A stretch of 64,000 nt of DNA, taken from positions 496,001 to 560,000 of the forward strand of contig NZ_JACVAE010000003.1 in the NCBI RefSeq assembly GCF_014851675.1, written 5' to 3'. Under the pieces are notes generated by a model that was given only the letters and a program-made list of their open reading frames with translations, did no database searches and was not told the origin of the DNA. The position numbers and the translations under genes are program-made. Shown here in pieces: positions 36,537-45,001 of this stretch (within the stretch, counting starts at the first letter, position 1; each line of letters begins with the position of its first letter). The stretch is from Rhizobium sp. ARZ01. Its GTDB lineage: Bacteria > Pseudomonadota > Alphaproteobacteria > Rhizobiales > Rhizobiaceae.

Positions 36537-38888
36537 ATGGGTGTGGATGGTATCGGCGCGCGGGTGGCGCGCAAGGAAGACAAGCGGTTCCTGACGGGCA
36601 AGGGGCGCTACACGGACGACATGGTCGTTCCGGGCATGAAGCATGCCGTGTTCGTGCGTTCGCCGCACGCGCATGCGAAGATCAAGAGCATCGACACGTC
36701 GGCCGCGGAAAACATGCCGGGCGTGATCGGCATCCTCAACGGCCAGCAGATGCTCGCTGACGGGATCGGCAACCTGATCTGCGGCTGGATGATCCATTCC
36801 AAGGACGGCAGCCCGATGAAGATGGGCGCATGGCGTCCGCTCGCGCATGAGACGGTGCGTTATGTCGGTGACGCTGTCGCCGTTGTCGTCGCCGACAGCG
36901 TCGGTGAGGCGCGGGACGCCGCCGAACAGGTCGTCGTCGAGTATGAAGAACTGCCTGCGGTGACCGATGCGGTGACGGCGCTCAAGAGCGGCCAGCCGCA
37001 GCTTCATCCGGAAGCGGGCGGGAACCTCATCTACGACTGGGCGATCGGCACCAGCGAGGCGGACACCGATGCGGCGATCGCCGCCGCGGCCCATGTCACC
37101 GAGATGAAGATCGTCAACAATCGCCTGGCACCGAACCCGATGGAGCCGCGCGCGGCACTCGGCGTCTACGACAGCGCGGAGGACCACTACACCTGCTACA
37201 CCACCAGCCAGAACCCACATGTGGCGCGGCTGGTGATGAGCGCGTTCTACAACGTCGCACCGGAAAACAAGCTGCGGGTTATTGCGCCTGACGTCGGTGG
37301 CGGCTTCGGTTCGAAGATCTTCATCTATCCGGAGGAGATCGTCTGCCTGTGGGCCTCCAAGCGCACCGGTGTTCCGGTCAAGTGGAACTCGGATCGCACC
37401 GAGGCCTTCCTGACGGACGCAAACGGTCGTGACCACGTCTCGACCGTGAAAATGGCGTTCGACAAGGACAACCGGATCACGGCGCTGAAAGTCGACACGA
37501 TCGCCAATTTCGGCGCCTACATGTCGCTCTTCTCCTCGGCGGTGCCGACGTATCTCTATGCGACGCTGCTGTCCGGCCAGTATGACATTCCGGCAATTCA
37601 CGCCAATGTCCGGGCGGTCTACACCAACACTTCGCCTGTCGATGCCTATCGTGGGGCAGGGCGGCCGGAGGCGACCTATCTGCTTGAGCGGACGATGGAG
37701 ACGGCGGCGCGCGAACTCGGAGTCTCGCCGGCGGAACTGCGGCGGACGAACTTCATCCGTTCCTTCCCCCACCAGACCCCGGTTATCATGAACTATGACG
37801 CGGGCGACTACGAAGCCTCGCTCGAAGCGGCGATGAAGCAGGCCGACTGGGCGGGCTTTGCCGACCGCAAGGCGGAAGCTGAAAAGCGCGGCAAGAAGCG
37901 CGGCATCGGCATGAGCTGCTACATCGAGGCCTGCGGCATCGCTCCGTCCGCCGCGGTCGGTTCGCTTGGCGCCGGCGTGGGCTTATGGGAATCGGCGGAA
38001 GTGCGGGTGAACGCCGTCGGCACGATTGAGGTGCTCACCGGCTCGCACAGCCACGGCCAGGGCCATGAGACCACCTTCGCCCAGCTCGTCTCCGACCGCT
38101 TCGGCGTGCCGATCGACAATGTCTCGATCGTCCACGGCGACACCGACAAGGTACAGATGGGCATGGGCACCTACGGCTCGCGCTCCGGCGCCGTCGGCAT
38201 GTCGGCGATCGTCAAGGCGCTCGACAAGGTCGAAGCCAAGGCCAAGAAGATCGCCGCCCACCTGATGGAGGCTGACGAGAGCGATATCGTCATCGAGAAC
38301 GGCGAGCTGAAGGTGGCGGGTACGGACAAGTCGGTGCCGTGGTTCCAGATGGCGCTTTCCGCCTATACCGCGCACAACTTGCCCGCCGGCATGGAGCCGG
38401 GGCTGAAGGAAGGCGCATTCTACGACCCGTCGAATTTCACCTTCCCGGCCGGCTGCTACATCTGCGAGGTTGAGGTCGATCCGGACACCGGCAAGACCGA
38501 GATCATCCGGTTCGTCGCCGCCGACGACTTTGGCAACATCATCAACCCGATGATCGTCGAGGGCCAGGTCCACGGCGGGATCGCGCAAGGGATCGGTCAG
38601 GCACTGCTCGAAGGCGTCCACTACGACCCACAGACCGGTCAGCTGCTGACGGCGAGCTACATGGATTACGCCATGCCGCGCGCCGACGATCTGCCGTCCT
38701 TCCAGGTCTCGCACCAGAACACCCCTTGCCCGAACAATCCGCTCGGCATCAAGGGCTGTGGCGAGGCCGGCGCGATCGGCTCGCCGCCGGCGCTGATGAA
38801 CGCGATCACCGACGCGATCGGCAACAATGAACTCACCATGCCCGCCACGCCCCAGAAGGTCTGGGCGGCGGCCCATGCGGCCCATTGA
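36537..38888 (+). CDS. coxL: Form II CO dehydrogenase-like molybdenum large subunit
   Basis: The 783-aa molybdopterin-binding subunit of the xanthine oxidase family. Its active-site loop reads AYRGAGR (residues about 370-376), the form II signature, and not the AYXCSFR of proven form I CO dehydrogenases. The catalytic Glu lies in [12 protein letters not shown] near the C-terminus. Form II enzymes have weak or unproven CO activity and may oxidise aldehydes or heteroaromatic compounds. GGGAGG upstream of ATG 36537 supports the start. coxM follows after 14 bases. Confidence 0.88.
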   Translation: MGVDGIGARVARKEDKRFLTGKGRYTDDMVVPGMKHAVFVRSPHAHAKIKSIDTSAAENMPGVIGILNGQQMLADGIGNLICGWMIHSKDGSPMKMGAWRPLAHETVRYVGDAVAVVVADSVGEARDAAEQVVVEYEELPAVTDAVTALKSGQPQLHPEAGGNLIYDWAIGTSEADTDAAIAAAAHVTEMKIVNNRLAPNPMEPRAALGVYDSAEDHYTCYTTSQNPHVARLVMSAFYNVAPENKLRVIAPDVGGGFGSKIFIYPEEIVCLWASKRTGVPVKWNSDRTEAFLTDANGRDHVSTVKMAFDKDNRITALKVDTIANFGAYMSLFSSAVPTYLYATLLSGQYDIPAIHANVRAVYTNTSPVDAYRGAGRPEATYLLERTMETAARELGVSPAELRRTNFIRSFPHQTPVIMNYDAGDYEASLEAAMKQADWAGFADRKAEAEKRGKKRGIGMSCYIEACGIAPSAAVGSLGAGVGLWESAEVRVNAVGTIEVLTGSHSHGQGHETTFAQLVSDRFGVPIDNVSIVHGDTDKVQMGMGTYGSRSGAVGMSAIVKALDKVEAKAKKIAAHLMEADESDIVIENGELKVAGTDKSVPWFQMALSAYTAHNLPAGMEPGLKEGAFYDPSNFTFPAGCYICEVEVDPDTGKTEIIRFVAADDFGNIINPMIVEGQVHGGIAQGIGQALLEGVHYDPQTGQLLTASYMDYAMPRADDLPSFQVSHQNTPCPNNPLGIKGCGEAGAIGSPPALMNAITDAIGNNELTMPATPQKVWAAAHAAH

Positions 38889-38902
38889 GGGAGTGACCAG
38901 AT

Positions 38903-39697
38903 ATGTATGCAACAAACTATCATCGTGCTTCCTCGGTCGCAGACGCCGTCCGCCTGAAGGGCGCTGCGGACGACGGCAAGTATGTCTCCGGCGGCATGAC
39001 GCTGATTCCGACCATGAAGCAGCGTCTGGCGGCGCCGTCGGACCTGATCGACCTTAGGCATGTCGCCGAAATGAAGGGCATCACGGTCTCCGGCGACACC
39101 GTGAGGATCGGGGCCGGCACGACCCATGCCGAGGTCGCCTCATCTGCCGATCTCAAGGCTACCTGCCCGGCGCTCGCTCATCTTGCTTCCCTGATCGGGG
39201 ATCCGCACGTGCGTCACATGGGTACGATCGGCGGTTCGATCGCCAACAATGACCCGGCCGCGGATTACCCGTCTGCCATGCTGGCGCTGGGGGCGACGAT
39301 CGAAACCGACAAGCGCAAGATCGCAGCTGACGACTTTTTCACCGGCTTGTTCGAGACCGCATTGGAAGAGAGCGAGATCGTCGTCGCCGTCAGCTTCAAG
39401 AAGCCGGAGAAGGCCGCATATTGCAAATTTCCGAACCCGGCTTCGCGCTATGCGATGGCCGGCGTTTTTGTGGCGAAGGGGACCGGCGGAGTTCGCGTCG
39501 GGGTGACTGGTGCGGGCTCCAACGGGGTGTTTCGCCACGCGGCAATGGAGAAGGCCCTGTCTGCCAACTTCGCGCCGGCCGCGCTTGCCAACATTGCGAC
39601 GGACCCCTCCGACTTGCTCTCGGATATTCACGGCAGCGCCGATTACCGGGCCAACCTCGTGAATGTGATGGCAAAGCGTGCCGTTGCCGCGGCCTGA
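38903..39697 (+). CDS. coxM: CO dehydrogenase-like FAD-binding medium subunit
   Basis: The 264-aa FAD-binding subunit. It has the FAD motifs SGGMTLIPTMKQRL (about 32-45) and GTIGGSIANNDPAADYPSA (about 112-130), and the C-terminal CODH flavoprotein domain. It completes an S-L-M heterotrimer, in a gene order different from the M-S-L order of form I cox operons. A GC-rich hairpin follows the stop by 22 bases. No maturation genes (coxDEFG-type) are seen nearby. Confidence 0.88.
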   Translation: MYATNYHRASSVADAVRLKGAADDGKYVSGGMTLIPTMKQRLAAPSDLIDLRHVAEMKGITVSGDTVRIGAGTTHAEVASSADLKATCPALAHLASLIGDPHVRHMGTIGGSIANNDPAADYPSAMLALGATIETDKRKIAADDFFTGLFETALEESEIVVAVSFKKPEKAAYCKFPNPASRYAMAGVFVAKGTGGVRVGVTGAGSNGVFRHAAMEKALSANFAPAALANIATDPSDLLSDIHGSADYRANLVNVMAKRAVAAA

Positions 39698-39719
39698 TCA
39701 TTGCTAGACTTTGAAACTG

Positions 39720-39745
39720 AGAAGGGCGGCGCGAGCCGCCCTTCT
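39720..39745 (+). terminator. Perfect 11-bp hairpin after coxM
   Basis: AGAAGGGCGGC (39720-39730), loop GCGA, GCCGCCCTTCT (39735-39745). The stem is strong but no T-run follows, so termination may be partial. Confidence 0.65.
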
Positions 39746-39755
39746 GCGTTCATGC

Positions 39756-39769
39756 TTGACATGCATCAA
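39756..39769 (+). promoter_or_regulatory. FNR/FixK-type anaerobox upstream of hemA
   Basis: TTGAC ATGC ATCAA matches the TTGAY-N4-RTCAA consensus of FixK/FnrN/FNR regulators, about 167 bases before the hemA start. It lies in the only gap available for a hemA promoter and fits low-oxygen control of haem synthesis. Confidence 0.75.
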
Positions 39770-39935
39770 GTTGCGATGGTTTTTGAGCAGGTAGCTTGGA
39801 ATGGTTCAAAGGTCGGTGCGGATATGCCGCAGCGCCTTTTCGTTGCGGGTGGCCCTCCTGAGGTGTAGGTCGAGGGGGCGAAGCGGGCGGCAGTTTGCGC
39901 CCGAAATGTGCCGGGATACCGGTCTGGAGACAGTG

Positions 39936-41150
39936 ATGGACTTTGAGGCTTTCTTCAAAAATGAACTGGACGGGCTGCATCAGGAAGGCCGCTATCGCGT
40001 CTTCGCTGATCTGGAGCGCCACAAGGGTGGATTCCCGAAGGCGACCCGCCATACCGATTCCGGCGTGCAGGAAGTCACGGTCTGGTGCTCCAACGACTAT
40101 CTCGGCATGGGGCAGCATCAAAAGGTCACCGAGGCGATGAAGCTCGCCATCGACCAGTGTGGCGCCGGTGCTGGCGGCACCCGCAACATCTCCGGCACCA
40201 ACCACTATCACGTTCTTCTGGAGCGCGAACTTGCCGATCTGCACGGCAAGGAGGCGGCGCTGCTTTTCACGTCCGGGTACGTCTCGAACTGGGCCGCACT
40301 GGGCACGCTCTGTTCGAAGATTCCCGGCATCATCATGTTCTCCGACGCCGGCAACCACGCCTCCATGATCGAGGGCATCCGCCATTCAAAATGCGAGCGG
40401 GTCATCTGGAAGCACAACGACCTTAGGGATCTCGAGGCGAAGCTTGCTGCGGCCGACCCGAAGGCTCCGAAGATCATCGCCTTCGAATCTGTCTACTCGA
40501 TGGATGGCGACATCGCTCCGATCAAGGAGATCTGCGACCTCGCCGACAAATACGGCGCAATGACCTATCTTGACGAGGTCCATGCCGTCGGCATGTACGG
40601 CCCGCGCGGCGGCGGCGTTGCCGAGCGCGAGGGGTTGATGCATCGTCTGACGGTGATCGAAGCCACGCTCGGAAAGGCGTTCGGCGTCATGGGCGGCTAC
40701 ATTGCAGCTTCCGCTGCCCTTTGCGATTTCATCCGCTCGTTTGCCTCCGGCTTCATCTTCACGACCGCGCTGCCGCCGACGCTTGCCGCCGGCGCGCTCG
40801 CCTCGATTCGCCATCTAAAGGAGAGCCAGCAGGAGCGCTTTGCCCATCAGGAGCGGGTGCGCCGGTTGCGCTCGCTGCTGGACAAGAACGGCATCCCGCA
40901 CATGCCGAACCCCAGCCACATCGTTCCGGTGATGGTTGGCGACGCGGCCAAGTGCAAGTGGATCTCCGACCTGTTGCTCGACAACTACGGCATCTACGTT
41001 CAGCCGATCAACTATCCGACCGTGCCGAAGAAGACCGAGCGCCTGCGCATCACGCCGACGCCGCTGCATTCGGATGCGGACATCGACCATCTGGTGGGCG
41101 CGTTGCATGCGCTCTGGTCGCGCTGCGCGCTGGCGCGCGCCGTCGCCTGA
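39936..41150 (+). CDS. hemA: 5-aminolevulinate synthase
   Basis: PLP enzyme that condenses glycine with succinyl-CoA, the first step of tetrapyrrole synthesis by the C4 (Shemin) route used by alphaproteobacteria. The 404-aa product has [12 protein letters not shown] near the N-terminal third, [10 protein letters not shown], and [12 protein letters not shown] with the PLP lysine near residue 247. The end [14 protein letters not shown] is typical. CTGGAG upstream of ATG 39936 supports the start; the frame extends 45 codons upstream without protein-like sequence. It also feeds cobalamin synthesis, which uses the cobS/cobT products at the far end of the window. Confidence 0.96.
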   Translation: MDFEAFFKNELDGLHQEGRYRVFADLERHKGGFPKATRHTDSGVQEVTVWCSNDYLGMGQHQKVTEAMKLAIDQCGAGAGGTRNISGTNHYHVLLERELADLHGKEAALLFTSGYVSNWAALGTLCSKIPGIIMFSDAGNHASMIEGIRHSKCERVIWKHNDLRDLEAKLAAADPKAPKIIAFESVYSMDGDIAPIKEICDLADKYGAMTYLDEVHAVGMYGPRGGGVAEREGLMHRLTVIEATLGKAFGVMGGYIAASAALCDFIRSFASGFIFTTALPPTLAAGALASIRHLKESQQERFAHQERVRRLRSLLDKNGIPHMPNPSHIVPVMVGDAAKCKWISDLLLDNYGIYVQPINYPTVPKKTERLRITPTPLHSDADIDHLVGALHALWSRCALARAVA

Positions 41151-41174
41151 CAAAAATACTCAAGCGAAAGACTG

Positions 41175-41200
41175 AAATGGCCGCGCTTACGCGGCCATTT
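41175..41200. terminator. Bidirectional hairpin shared by hemA and dxr, containing the dxr stop
   Basis: AAATGGCCGCG (41175-41185), loop CTTA, CGCGGCCATTT (41190-41200). The dxr TAA stop (41187-41189) lies in the loop, so the last dxr codons form one arm. T-rich sequence flanks it on the hemA side. Confidence 0.75.
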
Positions 41201-42380
41201 CCATTTTGGCGATTATCTCGCCTGCCCGCCGGCGTGCCTCTGCATCGGCAGCATAGACGTCCTCCATGGAGGAAGCGGCGTTCCACTCGGTCATCGCGTC
41301 CATGACCAGTTCGGCGACATCGGCCATTTGCAGGAAGCCGATGCGGGATTCGACGAAGGCGTGGAAGGCGATTTCTTCGGCGGCATTCATCACCGCGCCC
41401 TGAAGCCCGCCGCGCTCGAGCGCGGTACGGGCAAGCCGCAGGGCCGGGAAGCGCACCTCGTCGGGCGCCTCGAAATCGAGCCGGGAGAGCTTGGCGAAGT
41501 CCAGCCGCTCGACGTTGAGGGCGGACCGCACCGGATATGTCAGAGCATAACCGATTGCCGTGCGCATGTCGGGACAGCCGAGCTGTGCCAGCACCGAGCC
41601 GTCGGTGTAGCCAACCATCGAGTGGATCACCGACTGCGGGTGAACCACCACCTCGATCTGATCGGGCCGGACGTCGAACAGGTGCTTCGCCTCGATCATC
41701 TCCAGCGCCTTGTTGAACATCGAGGCGCTGCCGATCGAGATCTTTAGTCCCATCGACCAGTTCGGATGGGCGCGGGCGACCGCTGCCGTAACCCCTGCCA
41801 TCTGATCGCGTGACCAGGTGCGGAACGGACCGCCGGAAGCGGTCAGCACGATGCGCTCGACCGCGTGACGCTGGTCATCCTCCAGCGCCTGGAATATGGC
41901 GCTGTGTTCGCTGTCGACCGGGATCAGTCGACCGCCGCCGGCTGTGACCGCCTCCACGAACAGGCTTCCGGCAGACACAAGGCATTCCTTGTTGGCGAGC
42001 GCGATGTCGGCACCGCGCACGGCGGCAGCCAGCGTCGGTGCGAGCCCAGCGGTACCAACGATCGCCGCCATAACCCAGTCCGACGGGGCGGCGGCGGCTT
42101 CGAGAAGCGCTCCGTGGCCAGCGCCGACGGCAATGCCGGTGCCGGACAGCGCACGCTTGAGTTCATCGTAGCGGCCTTCATCGGCGGTGACGGCCATGCT
42201 GGCGCTGAAGGCCTTTGCCTGGCTTGCCAGCAGTTCGATGTTTGCGCTGCCGGTGACGGCGACCACCTCGAAGGCCTCTCGCCCGCCAAGCTGCTCGATC
42301 ACGTCCAAAGTGTTGGTGCCGATCGAGCCGGTCGAGCCGAGGATCGTGACGCGGCGCTTTCTCGCCTCGCTGGGTGCCAT
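41187..42380 (-). CDS. dxr: 1-deoxy-D-xylulose 5-phosphate reductoisomerase
   Basis: NADPH enzyme of the MEP isoprenoid pathway, making 2-C-methyl-D-erythritol 4-phosphate. The 397-aa product has the NADPH motif GSTGSIGTNTLDV (about 15-27), NKECLVSAG, the metal-site PVDSEHSAIFQ, TASGGPFR and HPNWSMGLKISI, all DXR class I signatures. It is convergent with hemA and shares a terminator hairpin with it. Usually dxr lies with uppS-cdsA; here it stands alone. Confidence 0.96.
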   Translation of the reverse strand: MAPSEARKRRVTILGSTGSIGTNTLDVIEQLGGREAFEVVAVTGSANIELLASQAKAFSASMAVTADEGRYDELKRALSGTGIAVGAGHGALLEAAAAPSDWVMAAIVGTAGLAPTLAAAVRGADIALANKECLVSAGSLFVEAVTAGGGRLIPVDSEHSAIFQALEDDQRHAVERIVLTASGGPFRTWSRDQMAGVTAAVARAHPNWSMGLKISIGSASMFNKALEMIEAKHLFDVRPDQIEVVVHPQSVIHSMVGYTDGSVLAQLGCPDMRTAIGYALTYPVRSALNVERLDFAKLSRLDFEAPDEVRFPALRLARTALERGGLQGAVMNAAEEIAFHAFVESRIGFLQMADVAELVMDAMTEWNAASSMEDVYAADAEARRRAGEIIAKMEMAA

Positions 42381-42565
42381 GATTGTCTTCCGTGATCTTT
42401 TTATTGTCTTGATGAGGCTCTACAGCCGATTGCGGCGCGCAACAAGGTATTGACGCGCGCGTTCCTGAACACGCTGGCGTGCACAGGCTTGACGTTTTCA
42501 ATGGAGCAGCCATAACGTCGCCGCTGGCGAGCGATGGTTCGCCAGGTGATTTTTGGAGGATGCCC

Positions 42566-43282
42566 GTGCGGTTATCGGTGAATGCGCTTGCGGCTTTGCT
42601 GCTGTCTCTCGGCTTTGCGTCGAATGTTTTCGCCGCGGATACACTGCCGCCGGGGCTGAGCGCTACCTGGGTCGTGGAAGACCTGAACGGCAAGGGTGTC
42701 ATCGACAACCTCCAAACGACGCTGGAGATCCGCACGGACGGCTCCTATGGCGGCAACGGCGGTTGCAACACCTATCGCGGCAATCTGAAATTCGGCAAGG
42801 AAGGTGAAGTGACCTTTGCGCCGGCCGCGGCAACCCGCAAGATGTGTGCGCCGGCCGTGATGGACCAGGAGCAGAAGTTCTTCGATGCGCTCGGGACGGT
42901 GAGATCGTGGAAGCTCGAAAACGGCCTGCTGCACCTTGCCGACAAGGACGGGGGACACGCGATGCGGCTGGCCATGCTGCGGAACACGACAGACATCGTC
43001 CTGCAGGTGCCCAACACGATCACGGTCGACCGCCAGACAGTCTCCTATGATTGCGATGGCGACCTGAAGGTGAAGGCGGACTACATCAATGCCGAATCCG
43101 TGTCGCTTGCGATCCTCACCTTCGGTGAAGAGTTCGTGATTGCCAGCAATGTTCTTGCCGGGTCCGGCGCGCGATATGCGGGTGGTCAGTTCGAATGGTG
43201 GACGAAGGGTGACGAGGGTACGCTGAAGGATCTGACGAAGGGTGCCGAAACACCCGGCATCGCCTGCCGCAAGGCACCCTGA
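42566..43282 (+). CDS. META-domain / MliC lysozyme-inhibitor-like envelope protein
   Basis: The 238-aa product has a Sec signal peptide (LSVNALAALLLSLGFASNVFAA). A META/HslJ-like domain (about 28-125, with GNGGCNTYRGN and TRKMCAP) follows. The C-terminal domain has the MliC pattern: VSYDCDGDLKVKADYIN, SGARYAGGQFEWWTKGDEGTL. MliC proteins inhibit c-type lysozymes. GGAGG at 42555-42559 is 6 bases from GTG 42566 but abuts ATG 42560, so GTG is chosen. It is divergent from dxr. Confidence 0.8.
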   Translation: MRLSVNALAALLLSLGFASNVFAADTLPPGLSATWVVEDLNGKGVIDNLQTTLEIRTDGSYGGNGGCNTYRGNLKFGKEGEVTFAPAAATRKMCAPAVMDQEQKFFDALGTVRSWKLENGLLHLADKDGGHAMRLAMLRNTTDIVLQVPNTITVDRQTVSYDCDGDLKVKADYINAESVSLAILTFGEEFVIASNVLAGSGARYAGGQFEWWTKGDEGTLKDLTKGAETPGIACRKAP

Positions 43283-43306
43283 ACTATTTTAACAGCGGAG
43301 ACTCCC

Positions 43307-43687
43307 ATGGCCCATTTCCGCGTCGGACAGAAGGTCGTCTGCATCAACGATACCTTCAAGAACGTTTCGATCGACCAGGGCATCCGCAAGGGCCAGATCT
43401 ACACGGTTCGCTGGGTCGGTCACTACCGGCATTATGTCGACGGCGATTTTTATGGCATCAAGCTGATGGAACTCTATCGCGGCAACGACGACGGCCCGGA
43501 GGGCTATGGTGCCGTGGACATGCCCTTCCGTGCCAGCCGCTTCCGTCCACTCGTTTCCGACCGCATCAAGAGCATGCTCGGCATCAAGGCGCCGACGCCG
43601 AAGGTCGAGGCGCGCCCCTCGATCGTACCGTCGGTGAAGCCGAAGCCGCGCGTGACGGTGCCGGAGAAGGAAGAGGAAAAGGTTTGA
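43307..43687 (+). CDS. Hypothetical protein with SH3-like N-terminus and Pro/Lys-rich tail
   Basis: The 126-aa product has an N-terminal beta-rich region FRVGQKVVCIND...RKGQIYTVRWVG and a block ending PFRASRFRPLVSD. The last 35 residues are Pro/Lys/Glu-rich (KPKPRVTVPEKEEEKV) and probably disordered. There is no signal peptide or membrane segment. It begins 24 bases after the META/MliC gene. Similar small proteins occur in phage and chromosomal contexts, as far as I recall; no function can be given. Confidence 0.7.
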   Translation: MAHFRVGQKVVCINDTFKNVSIDQGIRKGQIYTVRWVGHYRHYVDGDFYGIKLMELYRGNDDGPEGYGAVDMPFRASRFRPLVSDRIKSMLGIKAPTPKVEARPSIVPSVKPKPRVTVPEKEEEKV

Positions 43688-43734
43688 AGCTTTCGCCGCG
43701 CCGGGCCGGACTGGGCTGTTCGGCATTCGGCGGG

Positions 43735-43790
43735 TGGTAATCCCAGATCGATTCGAACCATCGGCCTCAGGATTAGGAATTCTGCGCTCT
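43735..43790 (-). pseudogene. 3' part of a split tRNA-Arg(CCT)
   Basis: Read on the minus strand, this is the downstream part of a tRNA from the D-stem GAGC. It has anticodon loop TTCCTAA (CCT), variable AGGCC, T-stem GATGG, T-loop TTCGAAT, CGATC, acceptor strand TGGGATT, A73 and an encoded CCA. The 5' acceptor and D-arm half is missing here. Mispairs at 30-40 and 52-62 show decay. The missing 5' half lies at 49322-49349. Confidence 0.8.
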
Positions 43791-43945
43791 TTTTAGGGCG
43801 AGTTTATTCTTACTGACATTTACCGGAGAGGACGCGGTCCAATCGCCCGCATATGAATAAGTATCCGCTTTAGCGGAATCCATATCGGCGTCAGCCGACG
43901 AAGGCATGGCCAGCAAGCGGCTCAAATCTGTCTCCGACTCACATC

Positions 43946-44382
43946 ATGGACCATTTGCGCCCAGTGATTGCCCTGCCGGACGAGCATCTTTACGTCACCG
44001 CTGTGCATGAGGCAGGGCATGCGCTCGTCGCCGCTGAAACGGGTTTTGGGCACGTGGCGAAGGTCTCGTTTTCAACTCACAAGGTCTTGGGCGCAATTTC
44101 CAAAGCGGGATACGTGCGCTACGAGTTTCCTTCTGTGATGCGAAGAACGAGGGCGGAGTACCTGAATGAGATAGCAGTGTTTCTGGGAGGGTTGCTGCGG
44201 AGACCGAAGTCTTCAATTCTTTCGACAGTGGATCATCGGGACCGGAGTCGGCCAATCTCAATGTCGTCACCCGGCTGGAGGACATGCTGAGCACGCTGCC
44301 CACGGCAAGCTCGCAGCCGAGTACGACGCCCACCGTCGCCCTCGAACAGACCTCGCGTGTCGGATCACTTCGGATCAGCTAA
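43946..44382 (+). pseudogene. Peptidase M41 (FtsH-like) C-terminal domain remnant, frameshifted
   Basis: The first frame encodes LYVTAVHEAGHALVAAETG with the zinc-binding HEAGH, then RTRAEYLNEIAVFLGG. Near 44193 one base seems lost. The matching continuation is in another frame: AAETEVFNSFDSGSSGPES, NLNVVTRLEDMLSTLP and an end SLRIS at 44382. The AAA+ ATPase part of a full M41 protease is absent. It overlaps the end of the convergent mntR-like gene. Confidence 0.8.
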
Positions 44383-44820
44383 AAACAACCTGAAGGCATC
44401 CAGTGTCTCGGCGCTTACGTAATGCTCGATTCCCTCGGCATCGATGCGCGCCGTCTCCGGGCTGATGCCGAGCGCTCGGAGGAAGCTCTCGACGATGCGA
44501 TGCCGCTCACGGCTCCGCTCAGCTAGTTCGCTGCCTTGGGCAGTCAGAAAAACGCCGCGATAAGGCTTCTGCTGGATGAACCCATCTGCCGCGAGACGCT
44601 TGAGCATCTTGGCGACGGTCGGCTGGGCGACACCGAGCCTCTGGGCAATGTCGACCTGGCGGGCCTCGCCACCATCGGCGATCAGGTCGGCGATCAGTTC
44701 CACATAGTCTTCGACGAGTTCGGTCCGTCGGCTGTTGCGCGTCTGGCGAAAGCTTTCGACCTGCGCATCCGCGTCAATGAGGACGCCCTGGAAGGTGTCT
44801 GGTGTCGGCTTGATGGACAT
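44365..44820 (-). CDS. mntR: MntR-type manganese-responsive DtxR-family regulator
   Basis: The 151-aa product has a DtxR-family winged helix (about 35-95: [37 protein letters not shown]) and the helical dimerisation/metal region with [20 protein letters not shown] and EGIEHYVS. Spacing and sequence match MntR rather than iron-sensing IdeR; the C-terminal SH3 domain is absent, as in MntR. It is divergent from the multicopper oxidase gene, whose promoter holds a MntR-box-like palindrome. It probably represses that operon when Mn2+ is sufficient. Confidence 0.85.
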   Translation of the reverse strand: MSIKPTPDTFQGVLIDADAQVESFRQTRNSRRTELVEDYVELIADLIADGGEARQVDIAQRLGVAQPTVAKMLKRLAADGFIQQKPYRGVFLTAQGSELAERSRERHRIVESFLRALGISPETARIDAEGIEHYVSAETLDAFRLFLADPK

Positions 44821-44920
44821 GCGGCTTCCTTATGCACTTCACAGGAAAAATCTTAGCCTCAGCTATACCATATTGCAACGGGCTACAGTTCTTTACACCG
44901 CACGCATCCGAACGAGCGAG

Positions 44921-44952
44921 TTGACAAACATCAATATAGCCATTGCTATAAT
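44921..44952 (+). promoter_or_regulatory. Sigma-70 promoter overlapped by a MntR-box-like palindrome
   Basis: TTGACA (44921-44926) is followed after 17 bases by TGCTAT, with TATAAT overlapping at 44947-44952. The -10 region is covered by TATAGC CATT GCTATA (44935-44950). This resembles the E. coli MntR box core ATAGC-N4-GCTAT. Binding here would block RNA polymerase. Confidence 0.7.
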
Positions 44953-45001
44953 CTTGGCGCTGTGCTTCTATTAATTGAAGGTGCTATATAAGGAATCGAT
45001 C

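Noticed and set aside
42560-42562. ATG start for the META/MliC protein
   Set aside because: It directly abuts GGAGG with no spacer; GTG 42566 has normal spacing and still begins a signal peptide.
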